Part shown: positions 1 through 5,770 of the stretch, one piece after another | Layout of the letters: each line of letters begins with the position of its first letter | Position numbering within the stretch: position 1 is the stretch's first letter | Source of the DNA: Lachnospiraceae bacterium | Lineage (GTDB): Bacteria; Bacillota; Clostridia; Lachnospirales; Lachnospiraceae | NCBI GenBank assembly: GCA_024694785.1 | Contig: JAILJL010000143.1 | Coordinates: forward strand, 1 to 5,902 | Length of the DNA stretch: 5,902 nucleotides | Direction of reading: 5' to 3' | The notes under the pieces: generated by a model | Told to the model about the DNA's origin: nothing | Database searches by the model: none | Seen by the model: the letters and a program-made list of their open reading frames with translations, nothing else | Translations under genes and position numbers: made by a program

Positions 1-825
1 AACTCCTGCTTCTTCAAGCGCATATTTAGCTTTTTCAAGAGTATCGAACCGAACTGCCCAGTATTCACTTGTAGGCACAAAGAATCGCAAACCTATATTA
101 ACAGAGCTTTCTGCAAGCTCTTTTACAAATACACTTATCGCCGTGCCCTCTATACGTCTTGACTCTTCTTCCGCAAGCTTACTTAATACTTCCTTGGCAG
201 TCTTAATATCGGAATCATAGCTTATTGCGAATACGAGGTCCATCTGACGGCGGTTACTCTTTGTAACATTCGTAAGCGATGCGTTGGATAATGCACCGTT
301 CGGAATAATTACGATCTTGTTATCCACGGTCGCAAGCTTTGTATAAAAGATTGAAATCTCTGTTACGGTTCCTTCGTTCTTATGGCCGTCTTCTATAATA
401 TAGTCGCCGATTCTGAATGGATGAAGCAAAAGTATCAATACTCCGCCTGCGAAGTTCGAAAGCGCACCTTGCAGCGCAAGTCCTGCAGTAAGTCCTACCG
501 TTGCAACTGCTGCCGCAAGTGATGTCGGCGCAACCCCGAAGAAATTAAGAATTGCAAGACCCAGTCCCACATACATTGCTATAGTAAGGAGCGATCCCGT
601 AAACTGCACCACGCCTTCTTCCAATCTGTGGCGTCTCATAGCTTTTTCTATGAGCTTGATTATCCAGGTTATAATCTTTCTTCCAAGAAAGAATACGAGT
701 AACGCAAGAATTACCGCCCAGAAGAAGGAAAGAACACCCGGAAGCACATTATCGAGCCAATCCTTAATAACACCTTCATTTAACTTCGATGTAATCTTGT
801 CACTTATAACTGTCATCATTAACAT
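1..825 (-). CDS. mscS: MscS-family mechanosensitive ion channel, 3' end cut by window
   Basis: This gene encodes a small-conductance mechanosensitive channel of the inner membrane, which opens under membrane tension to release solutes during hypo-osmotic shock. I translated the minus strand by hand: 275 codons are visible from ATG at 825 with no stop before the edge. Escherichia coli MscS has 286 residues, so only a short C-terminal piece should be missing. Predicted membrane segments lie near residues 30-47 and 74-95. The pore-lining TM3 (about 102-134) has the family's Ala/Gly pattern, including VGLTAGLALQGALSN, followed by HPFRIGDYI. The beta domain contains IVIIPNGALSN at about 171-181, the hallmark PNG motif. 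A consensus AAGGAGG (840-834) sits 8 bases before ATG 825; in-frame ATGs at 819 and 816 are less well spaced. The gene starts 20 bases after the KtrA stop, so it is probably the third gene of the ktrB-ktrA-mscS operon. Confidence 0.93.
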   Translation of the reverse strand, partial: MLMMTVISDKITSKLNEGVIKDWLDNVLPGVLSFFWAVILALLVFFLGRKIITWIIKLIEKAMRRHRLEEGVVQFTGSLLTIAMYVGLGLAILNFFGVAPTSLAAAVATVGLTAGLALQGALSNFAGGVLILLLHPFRIGDYIIEDGHKNEGTVTEISIFYTKLATVDNKIVIIPNGALSNASLTNVTKSNRRQMDLVFAISYDSDIKTAKEVLSKLAEEESRRIEGTAISVFVKELAESSVNIGLRFFVPTSEYWAVRFDTLEKAKYALEEAGV

Positions 826-845
826 CCCATAAACCTCCTTATTAA

Positions 846-1490
846 TTACAATTTAAAGCACTTCTTAAGGTCGTTGATATCGCCTATTGCAAGCACTATA
901 TCTCCTTCCTTAAATTCCGTATCCGCAGCAGGCATAATAACCCGTTCGTTTCTCTTAACAGTAAGAATATTGATACTATATCTTCTGCGGACATCTATCT
1001 GCTGCAAAGTCTTACCAAACCATTCCTCCGGTACCTTTAATTCATATATCAGGTGATCTCGGTCCAGCTGCACGAAATCCAATATATTATCCGATGCAAA
1101 TCTTGTTGCCACACGAAAAGCCATCTGCTTCTCTGGGTACATAGCTTCATCGGCTCCGTTACGAAGAAGGAATTTCATCTGTGTATCATTAGTTGCGCGG
1201 GATATTACCTTCTTAGCGCCAAGTTCCTTAAGAAGTGATGTTGCCTCAAGTGACTCTTGAAATCTGTTTCCGAGCGTAACAAAGCAGATATCGTAATTAC
1301 CCACACCGAGCGTCTTAAGGAAATCCTCACTCGTTGCATCGCCTATTAATGCATTGGTCACATACGGCAATATGTCGTTAATGCGCTTTTCATCAATATC
1401 CACAACCATTACTTCACACTTAAGTTCACTTAAATGCTTCGCAAGATGATTTCCAAATTCGCCTGCTCCTATAACAAGTACTGTTTTCAT
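846..1490 (-). CDS. ktrA: KtrA/TrkA-type potassium channel gating subunit (RCK protein)
   Basis: This is the cytosolic regulator of a Ktr potassium uptake system; in the family it forms an octameric ring under the KtrB dimer and gates it in response to ATP/ADP. The RCK_N Rossmann domain has the nucleotide-binding GAGEFG motif directly after the first strand and an acidic VVDID at the end of the second strand, followed by LIGDAT. A segment like RNGADEAMYPEKQMAFRVA matches the linker of Bacillus subtilis KtrA, and the last 85 or so residues form an RCK_C domain. RCK_C of Firmicutes KtrA binds cyclic di-AMP, so such control is possible here but not visible. I chose ATG 1490 (214 residues) because AGGTG lies 6 bases before it. 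A GTG at 1499, immediately after the ktrB stop, would add three residues but is badly spaced from any Shine-Dalgarno. One RCK_N/RCK_C pair and about 215 residues fits KtrA rather than the duplicated proteobacterial TrkA. Confidence 0.94.
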   Translation of the reverse strand: MKTVLVIGAGEFGNHLAKHLSELKCEVMVVDIDEKRINDILPYVTNALIGDATSEDFLKTLGVGNYDICFVTLGNRFQESLEATSLLKELGAKKVISRATNDTQMKFLLRNGADEAMYPEKQMAFRVATRFASDNILDFVQLDRDHLIYELKVPEEWFGKTLQQIDVRRRYSINILTVKRNERVIMPAADTEFKEGDIVLAIGDINDLKKCFKL

Positions 1491-1499
1491 ATAATTCAC

Positions 1500-2834
1500 C
1501 TACCCCACAGCAATTTTCTCAAGCGGATACTTTGCATTACTGTCTTCTGAAGATACAGCGGCATAGATAAGTGTAAGTCCGCCCACACGTCCGAAGAACA
1601 TAAGTCCCATAAGAAGTATCCTTGATATTAACGAAAGACTTGTCGTTATTCCCATCGTAAGACCAACGGTAGCGATTGCGGAAACCGATTCAAATAAGCC
1701 TACAAGAAGCGGAAAGCCTTCGACCTTGCTTATTATTATTCCGACAATAAAACTTAGCGAGAAATACATAAATAATATCGCGCTCGCGGTTCTAATCGTG
1801 TCCTCTGCAATTCGCCGCTTAAAGCACGGAACTTCCTTTTTACGGGCAAATACCGATATTGCAGCAAGGAATAAAACCGCCAAAGTCGTAGTCTTCATAC
1901 CTCCCGCAGTAGAACCCGAGGATCCGCCTATCATCATAAGAAAGAGCATTACCGCGGTTCCCGGCTCGCTCATTGCAGATAAGTCCTGTGTATTGAATCC
2001 TGCCGTTCTTGCCGTTACCGACTGGAAGAAAGCACTTACAAGTCGCTCTTTTATGGGAAGATTACCATATTCACCGAATATAAAGTAAATTGCCGGTATA
2101 GTAATAAGCACCAGAGAAGTTAAAAGCACTATCTTGCTTTGCAATGCATACTTTTTAATATGAAATCCATGAACTATTACATCGCTCCAGGTAAGAAAGC
2201 CGATTCCGCCGATTACTATAAGAAGCATTATTACTATATTAAGATAGGTATTTGCGCTATATGACGTAAGGGAAGAAAACTTACCCTTTTCTCCCATAAG
2301 GTCAAAGCCTGCGTTGCAGAATGCCGAGATAGAATGAAAGATGGAATAGCCTATTGCCTTCAAAGATTTATATTCCTTAAAAAACACGGGCATCAGGGCC
2401 ATCGCACCGATTCCCTCTATAAGAAGCGAACCCTTAATTATAAATGAGGCGAGCTTAACCATTCCGCTTATATTATGCGCCGCAACGGATTCCTGCATAA
2501 CCTCCCGCTGCATTAGTCCAATCTTTCTGCCTGATGCGCGAAGAATCATAAGTCCTATGGTTATAACACCCATTCCGCCTATCTGAATCATTATAAGGAT
2601 TATAATCTGTCCGAAAGTGGACCAATATGTCGCCGTATCCTTAACCACAAGTCCCGTAACGCAGGTTGCGGACACAGCCGTAAATAAAGCGTCCGGGAAT
2701 GAAGTCATTACCCGGTCACGTGAAGAAATCGGAAGCATAAGTAATATGCTTCCGACCATGATCAATATAAGAAAACCAAGTATAATAACGCGAAAAGCAC
2801 TTCTGCTTCGCTTATTCTTAACCGGATTAATCAT
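1500..2834 (-). CDS. ktrB: KtrB/TrkH-family potassium uptake channel subunit
   Basis: This is the membrane channel subunit of a Ktr K+ uptake system, working with the adjacent KtrA. At 444 residues it has the length of KtrB rather than longer TrkH. The four repeated pore loops are all recognisable: SATCVTGL (56-62), ISAFCNAGFD (169-178), VTARTAGFN (273-281) and SAIATVGLT (385-393), each with the single selectivity-filter glycine characteristic of the family. The intramembrane gating loop of the third repeat is MIGGSSGSTAGGMKTTT (301-317), rich in small residues as in KtrB. The conserved pore-facing arginine of the last helix is R416 in FFGRVGG. The C-terminus ends KYPLEKIAVG, a typical family tail. 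The start ATG at 2834 has GGGAG (2845-2841) 6 bases upstream. KtrA follows with no gap. The gene begins its own transcription unit, judging by the promoter at 2867-2896. Confidence 0.96.
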   Translation of the reverse strand: MINPVKNKRSRSAFRVIILGFLILIMVGSILLMLPISSRDRVMTSFPDALFTAVSATCVTGLVVKDTATYWSTFGQIIILIMIQIGGMGVITIGLMILRASGRKIGLMQREVMQESVAAHNISGMVKLASFIIKGSLLIEGIGAMALMPVFFKEYKSLKAIGYSIFHSISAFCNAGFDLMGEKGKFSSLTSYSANTYLNIVIMLLIVIGGIGFLTWSDVIVHGFHIKKYALQSKIVLLTSLVLITIPAIYFIFGEYGNLPIKERLVSAFFQSVTARTAGFNTQDLSAMSEPGTAVMLFLMMIGGSSGSTAGGMKTTTLAVLFLAAISVFARKKEVPCFKRRIAEDTIRTASAILFMYFSLSFIVGIIISKVEGFPLLVGLFESVSAIATVGLTMGITTSLSLISRILLMGLMFFGRVGGLTLIYAAVSSEDSNAKYPLEKIAVG

Positions 2835-2866
2835 GTGCCGCTCCCAAAGAATTTCAATTTCCTAAT

Positions 2867-2896
2867 ATAATAGCACATTTTCTCCGATAATTCCAA
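2867..2896 (-). promoter_or_regulatory. Vegetative-type promoter for ktrB-ktrA-mscS, extended -10
   Basis: On the minus strand there is a -35-like TTGGAA (2896-2891), an 18-base spacer, and TATTAT (2872-2867), one mismatch from the consensus -10. TG at 2875-2874 makes it an extended -10 (TGCTATTAT). Transcription would start near 2860, giving a leader of only about 26 bases before the KtrB ATG. It lies wholly in the 66-base gap after the upstream gene's stop, which supports separate transcription of the potassium/mechanosensitive operon. Read-through from the sigma operon remains possible because I see no terminator between them. Confidence 0.6.
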
Positions 2897-2900
2897 CGCA

Positions 2901-3218
2901 CTAGATATGATTTGCTATATCCGGAATATAGCGCATAACCTCGGTTACACCTGCCATTAAGAAAGCGAATCCCATCATAAGGATGATAATGGCAATCGCA
3001 CCCTTATCATACTTATATGTACCTTCTTCCATGAAGCTTGATACAATAACTTCAACGCCAAGACTTATAAGAATAAGCGGCCAGAACTTGATGATAAATA
3101 CGAAATCAAGAGACATGAACTGCTGTAAAAGAAATACAATTCCGAATCCCACAAGTGATATACCCGCGGTTATCACGCCAACTCTATGCGTTCTTTTCCG
3201 AGTCATTACCGCATCCAT
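2901..3218 (-). CDS. Small LiaI/LiaF-like (DUF5668-type) membrane protein
   Basis: This is a 105-residue hydrophobic protein with a basic N-terminus (TRKRTHR, 6-12) and three predicted membrane helices at about 13-31, 38-58 and 73-92. The block KFWPLILISLGVEVI (44-58) is the signature of the LiaI-LiaF-like transmembrane region found in Gram-positive envelope-stress proteins, where members modulate signalling systems that sense cell-wall antibiotics. The specific function here is unknown. ATG 3218 is preceded by GAAGG with a 9-base gap; an in-frame ATG at 3206 is an alternative that removes four residues. The start lies inside the preceding gene (35-base overlap), which implies translational coupling as the last gene of the ECF sigma cassette. 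Its role in that cassette, perhaps as a sensor or envelope-protective effector, is inference from position. Confidence 0.82.
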   Translation of the reverse strand: MDAVMTRKRTHRVGVITAGISLVGFGIVFLLQQFMSLDFVFIIKFWPLILISLGVEVIVSSFMEEGTYKYDKGAIAIIILMMGFAFLMAGVTEVMRYIPDIANHI

Positions 3219-3735
3219 CGATTCTCGCCTTCTTTCCTTTTATAAGTACTACTCCAATAACAATTAGTGCAATTGCCACCGCAATACGCGGCAAACTATA
3301 TACAAGCTGTTCTGCCCAGCCACCGATAAATGTCTCTGCGAATTGCGCCACATACCAGTCAAGTCGATCCCAAAGTGCAAAACCTCCCGCTGCGACCAAT
3401 ATACCACCAGCTAACTTAGAAAGTTTGGAATTACTGATCTTAATACCTTCAACTCCAAGCAGGTCTTCCCAGATTGCCTTGTCTTCAACCGCTTCAAGTT
3501 CTTCCTGGGTAAGCTTGGCCATATTTCTTGCATGGAAGAATCCGACAATCCAGATAAGTAACTCAACAACTATGAACACATCTTCAAGCTGCATATAGAT
3601 TATAAATAAGAATCCCAATAAGAATATGGAAAGTAAACTTGCTCCCATTTTCATGAATCCCATATACATCTCTGCTCCGCCCGGAAGCAAAGAAAACAGA
3701 AAGGTTAAAAACTTATTTCTCTTCGTCTTTTTCAT
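3184..3735 (-). CDS. Multi-pass membrane protein with TM2-like N-terminus, sigma-cassette member
   Basis: I do not recognise a named family for the whole 183-residue protein. The N-terminus is basic (MKKTKRNK), followed by FLFSLLPGGAEMYMGFMKMG (11-30). This resembles the TM2 domain pattern of a Pro-Gly turn, an aromatic Tyr-x-Gly, and then a second helix. Hydrophobic segments lie at about 9-20, 32-48, 52-67, 107-122 and 150-166, and a charged cytosol-like stretch (70-105, TQEELEAVEDK) divides the protein. The C-terminus is a polar tail after KGKKAR. The start is firm: AGGAGG (3749-3744) sits 8 bases before ATG 3735. The gene begins 23 bases inside the end of the probable anti-sigma gene and ends inside the LiaF-like gene, so it is part of one coupled operon. 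A role as a membrane-stress sensor or effector under the sigma factor is plausible but unproven. Confidence 0.85.
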   Translation of the reverse strand: MKKTKRNKFLTFLFSLLPGGAEMYMGFMKMGASLLSIFLLGFLFIIYMQLEDVFIVVELLIWIVGFFHARNMAKLTQEELEAVEDKAIWEDLLGVEGIKISNSKLSKLAGGILVAAGGFALWDRLDWYVAQFAETFIGGWAEQLVYSLPRIAVAIALIVIGVVLIKGKKARIDGCGNDSEKNA

Positions 3736-4138
3736 TACTCAATCCTCCTACTAAATCTCTTAAAAAGTAAGTCTCGTTATTAAACATTTTATTTGATGAT
3801 CCTAATATATGTAAGATGCCTTCCTTAGGCATGATTTCTATCTCTGCGGTAACCTTACCTCTGTCAATCTGCGGCATCTTCCTGTCTCCCGCCGGTACAA
3901 GTATAAGTATGGCTATCGCTGCAGCAACGGCAATCGCAACTCTTATGGAGTATGCGGTAAAGCTTAACGTCCTTCTATCCTTCATCTTCTTCGGGATGTC
4001 GGGTTCCTCCCCATGCTCCCGGGTTAGCCGAAGAAGAATATTATCCTTAAGATCAGGAGGGGCCGTAACCAGATCATTTGCTTCTATATCCTCAATCATC
4101 TTACTTAATTCTTCATCCGTTAAATAATCAAGTCTCAT
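3713..4138 (-). CDS. Probable single-pass membrane anti-sigma factor
   Basis: This 141-residue protein has an acidic, soluble N-terminal part (1-63), one hydrophobic helix at about 64-82 (YSIRVAIAVAAAIAILILV) and a short extracytoplasmic C-terminal part of about 58 residues. This is the usual layout of membrane-anchored anti-sigma factors that hold an ECF sigma at the membrane. The N-terminal segment TAPPDLKDNILLRL resembles the Pro-containing linker seen in many clostridial proteins in this gene position. It lacks the zinc-binding His-Cys-Cys motif of ZAS anti-sigma domains and contains no cysteine at all, so assignment rests on topology and context. Its ATG at 4138 overlaps the sigma factor's TGA (ATGA, 4 bases), and AGGAGG stands 7 bases upstream. 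This is tight translational coupling, as expected for stoichiometric sigma/anti-sigma pairs. Confidence 0.72.
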   Translation of the reverse strand: MRLDYLTDEELSKMIEDIEANDLVTAPPDLKDNILLRLTREHGEEPDIPKKMKDRRTLSFTAYSIRVAIAVAAAIAILILVPAGDRKMPQIDRGKVTAEIEIMPKEGILHILGSSNKMFNNETYFLRDLVGGLSNEKDEEK

Positions 4139-4653
4139 ATAAGGTCCTCCTTCCGTATCTTCTGCTTGACAAGATCTCTCGCGCGATAGATTCTGGTCTG
4201 CACCGTCTTAAGCGGTGTTCCCGTTTCAAAAGCAATTTCTTTTGCGCTTTTATCCTCTACGAAGTATAACCGCGCCACCTCGCGGTACGGTGGCGGCAGG
4301 TTATCGACTACTTCTTCAAGATTGGCCAATATTTCTTTATTCACTACCGAATTAACAATTTCGTCGCGCTCCGAACTTTCCTCCGGCATCTCCTCCTCCG
4401 GTGTAGCAATCATCCGTCGACCCGCGCTTCTTAGATAATCGATACACTTATTGCTCGCTATTCTTGCAAGATAGGCTTTTTCATTCTCCCCGTCGAAAGT
4501 AGCAAGATGTATGTACGCCGATATAAAAGTTTCCTGGGTAAGGTCCTCTGCGATAAAGTAATCGCCGACGTGGCGGAGGCATATTGAGAAAATAAGATTC
4601 TGGTATTCTTTTATAAGTCGCGATATTATTTCATTAGAATCTATTTTACTCAC
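4135..4653 (-). CDS. ECF-type RNA polymerase sigma factor (sigma-70 family)
   Basis: This is an extracytoplasmic-function sigma factor of 172 residues, which directs RNA polymerase to stress promoters when released by its anti-sigma partner. Sigma region 2 spans about 12-80, with AEDLTQETFISAY (35-47) and ARIASNKCIDYLRSAGRR (63-80), the core-binding and -10-recognition helices. A poorly conserved acidic linker (84-105) follows. Region 4 spans about 108-166: LPPPYREVARLYF then a helix-turn-helix in KSAKEIAFETGTPLKTVQTR (135-154), contacting the -35. No region 1 or 3 is present, as is normal for ECF members. The reading frame is certain but the start is not. GTG 4653 abuts the near-perfect Shine-Dalgarno AGGGGAGGTG (4660-4651), which is too close for normal initiation, and no downstream in-frame ATG occurs in the first 20 codons. 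It heads the four-gene cassette, and the anti-sigma gene overlaps its stop. Confidence 0.95.
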   Translation of the reverse strand: MSKIDSNEIISRLIKEYQNLIFSICLRHVGDYFIAEDLTQETFISAYIHLATFDGENEKAYLARIASNKCIDYLRSAGRRMIATPEEEMPEESSERDEIVNSVVNKEILANLEEVVDNLPPPYREVARLYFVEDKSAKEIAFETGTPLKTVQTRIYRARDLVKQKIRKEDLI

Positions 4654-4835
4654 CTCCCCTTGGCACTTTCATTAACTATAACGATGTATCCCAAATTTTA
4701 TCTTCAAAAAGTTCCATTAATTAATTTTTTATCTATCGGTTATTTCCTATGTGTTGTATAATAATTTTTATATTAGGTTCGTCATTTTAATATCAGATCT
4801 TAGTATTCAATAGTTAATCACAAGTAGGAATCCCT
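4654..4835. promoter_or_regulatory. AT-rich divergent intergenic region between the sigma operon and the chemoreceptor-like gene
   Basis: These 182 bases separate two divergent genes and should hold both promoters. On the plus strand a perfect TATAAT lies at 4757-4762, 73 bases before ATG 4836, but the matching -35 position (around 4734-4739, TATCGG) is poor. On the minus strand the best -10 candidate is TAAAAT at 4700-4695, with only a weak TTAATT upstream. GGAACTTTTT (4715-4706) resembles an ECF -35, yet no ECF -10 follows at the usual 15-17 bases. The centre (4717-4733) is almost pure A/T. I see no hairpin terminator or riboswitch. Confidence 0.5.
4757..4762 (+). promoter_or_regulatory. 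Candidate -10 element for the chemoreceptor-like gene
   Basis: This is an exact TATAAT on the plus strand, preceded by TTG, with an AT-rich downstream initiation zone. No convincing -35 lies 16-18 bases upstream, so it would need an activator or alternative contacts. In such an AT-rich region a chance match is also possible. Confidence 0.35.
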
Positions 4836-5381
4836 ATGTCACAGGAAGAACGTCACCTCGCGGTCAAAAATGCACTTTGCTTTTTCATGACGCTGGCCAT
4901 CACAACAATTACACTTATAGTAACATTTATTGTTCCCGATAACAAACTGCTTTGGTTGAAGGTCGGCTCATGTATCCTTTCATATATAATAATCCTTCTT
5001 GCAAGATTGTTACCACAGATAAGTTACACCAATAAGATGCACTTTTATCTGTATTCGCTTCTTCCAATGTTCATGATAACAGTTCTGTGCTACTCACAGA
5101 TGCACATATATGCGCTTTTCTACCCGATATGCATTGTAACATTATTCTTCATGGACTTTAAAATGATAATCAGAGGCTCTATCGCCGCAATAGTCGGTCT
5201 TATTCCTATGCTCATCATGATTATTAATGAGGCCAAAGGTGACAAGACTATGATCGGTAACGGAATAGCCCAGTTTCTGTATGCCGCTCTTTGCTGCGCT
5301 ATGGCTGTTGTCATTGTTAAGACACTTGAGTCTCAGAATAAAGAGACCTTCTCTTCCTTAAAGGAAGCAGCAGACAATTAA
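4836..5381 (+). pseudogene. N-terminal membrane domain of a broken methyl-accepting chemotaxis protein
   Basis: The open frame encodes 181 residues with six predicted membrane helices (about 12-33, 37-57, 69-86, 89-106, 111-130 and 141-161). A cytosolic start of a signalling helix, SQNKETFSSLKEAADN, then runs into TAA at 5379-5381. Helical bundles like this form the sensor part of a class of clostridial chemoreceptors that lack a large extracellular domain. The residues after the last helix are the expected beginning of the cytosolic coiled coil, and more of that coiled coil continues in the +1 frame from 5380. The HAMP-like and methylation helices, hairpin tip and CheA/CheW-binding region are all missing. 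ATG 4836 has AGGA (4826-4829) 6 bases upstream. The truncated product could still be made as an orphan membrane protein. Chemoreceptor identity is inferred mainly from the C-terminal junction. Confidence 0.6.
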
Positions 5382-5561
5382 AACAGCGGATATTCAGACT
5401 AATCTGTCCGAGACCAAAGAATATGTCAAGGACATGAAAGCGATTTCCAACGAAGCTATCACAACCGCCAGAGAAGGTGCAGAGCTTATTAAAGAGCTTA
5501 AAGAACTTGCTGCCAAGACCGCGGAGCTTAACTGCAATACTTCGGCTGCTACCAAGAAGCT
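5380..5561 (+). pseudogene. Chemoreceptor coiled-coil fragment, frame-shifted continuation
   Basis: Reading in the +1 frame relative to the upstream ORF gives KTADIQTNLSETKEYVKDM, then AITTAREGAELIKELKELAA, then NTSAATKKL. The spacing of T-DIQ, ET, the A..G..L..ELK heptads and the closing T..L matches the segment just before the signalling hairpin of clostridial methyl-accepting proteins. Normally several dozen residues separate this segment from the membrane domain. Its direct junction to LKEAADN, in the wrong frame, therefore suggests an internal deletion rather than a single-base error. Similarity stops near 5561, where minus-strand transposase similarity begins. No start codon or ribosome binding site suggests separate translation. 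Confidence 0.5.
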
Positions 5562-5638
5562 CCACGATGCAAGGTGGTTGGCTGTTTCGAAATGGCTCAT
5601 ATCTGTTCCGATTTCAGCAATCAATGATGTGGCAGTCC
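5562..5638 (-). pseudogene. IS110-family transposase C-terminal fragment
   Basis: Minus-strand translation gives TATSLIAEIGTDMSHFETAN followed by HLASW. This is the characteristic core of the IS110/IS116/IS902 C-terminal transposase domain (Transposase_20), where members read roughly T-A-x-x-L-I-A-E-I-G, then F, then H-L-A-S-W-A-G. The match begins near 5638 and stops dead after the Trp codon at 5564-5562. The next codons do not encode the expected Ala-Gly-x-x-P-G continuation but run antisense into the chemoreceptor fragment. Only about 25 residues of a roughly 330-420-residue enzyme are present. The preceding Pro-Gly-x-G helix-hairpin-helix residues are also lost, so this is a non-functional remnant or an assembly fragment. 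Confidence 0.68.
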
Positions 5639-5641
5639 TAA

Positions 5642-5770
5642 GTTTCCAATACTGACGGCAAGAGTTACAAAGAAGTCGTAGCCCGTATATCTGAGGGCAT
5701 TACCGACCCCAAGGTGCTCGTGGAAGAAATCCACGGACGTATCATCAATCGCCACGGGCGGAAGACTTAA
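5642..5770 (+). pseudogene. Probable IS110-family transposase middle-region fragment
   Basis: A 42-codon stretch between TAA (5639-5641) and TAA (5768-5770) reads VSNTDGKSYKEVVARISEGI, then TDPKVLVEEIHGRIINRHGR. The arrangement D-G-x-S, followed by an amphipathic helix, G-x-x-D-P, a Leu, and a basic G-R, resembles the region between the DEDD catalytic domain and the C-terminal domain of IS110-family transposases. It has no start codon or ribosome binding site. It is on the opposite strand to the adjacent C-terminal piece, so the two cannot be parts of one undisturbed gene. Alternative identities cannot be excluded from 42 residues. Confidence 0.42.

Noticed and set aside
1726..2088. Plus-strand 120-residue open frame inside ktrB
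   Set aside because: It lies wholly antisense to the unmistakable KtrB pore regions, has no ribosome binding site and shows no family resemblance; it is a shadow.
2835..2900. Cyclic di-AMP (ydaO-type) riboswitch ahead of the ktr operon
   Set aside because: The gap is only 66 bases and is mostly filled by a promoter and ribosome binding site; it cannot hold a riboswitch of that class.
4706..4716. ECF autoregulatory promoter: TGGAACTTTTT resembles an ECF -35 upstream of the sigma gene
   Set aside because: The nearest CGTT-type -10 (4683-4680) is about 27 bases away instead of 15-17, so the pair does not make a proper ECF promoter. The half-site alone is weak in AT-rich DNA.
4733..4740. Motility sigma-28 style -10 (ACCGATAG) on the minus strand
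   Set aside because: It resembles GCCGATAA but has no TAAA about 15 bases upstream and points toward the ECF sigma gene, not the chemoreceptor-like gene.
5377..5390. Programmed ribosomal frameshift joining the membrane domain to the coiled coil
   Set aside because: There is no X-XXY-YYZ slippery heptamer or TGA-type +1 site at the TAA, and the protein alignment implies missing residues as well as a frame change, so a deletion is the simpler reading.
5317..5565. Minus-strand 82-residue open frame opposite the chemoreceptor region
   Set aside because: It is antisense to the membrane-domain end and coiled coil, has a composition typical of a shadow frame and shows no recognisable motif.
5434..5655. 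A separate 73-residue plus-strand gene starting at ATG 5434
   Set aside because: The ATG is an internal Met of the coiled coil with no ribosome binding site, and the last 30 codons are antisense to an IS110 transposase fragment, so the frame spans a join and is not one gene.
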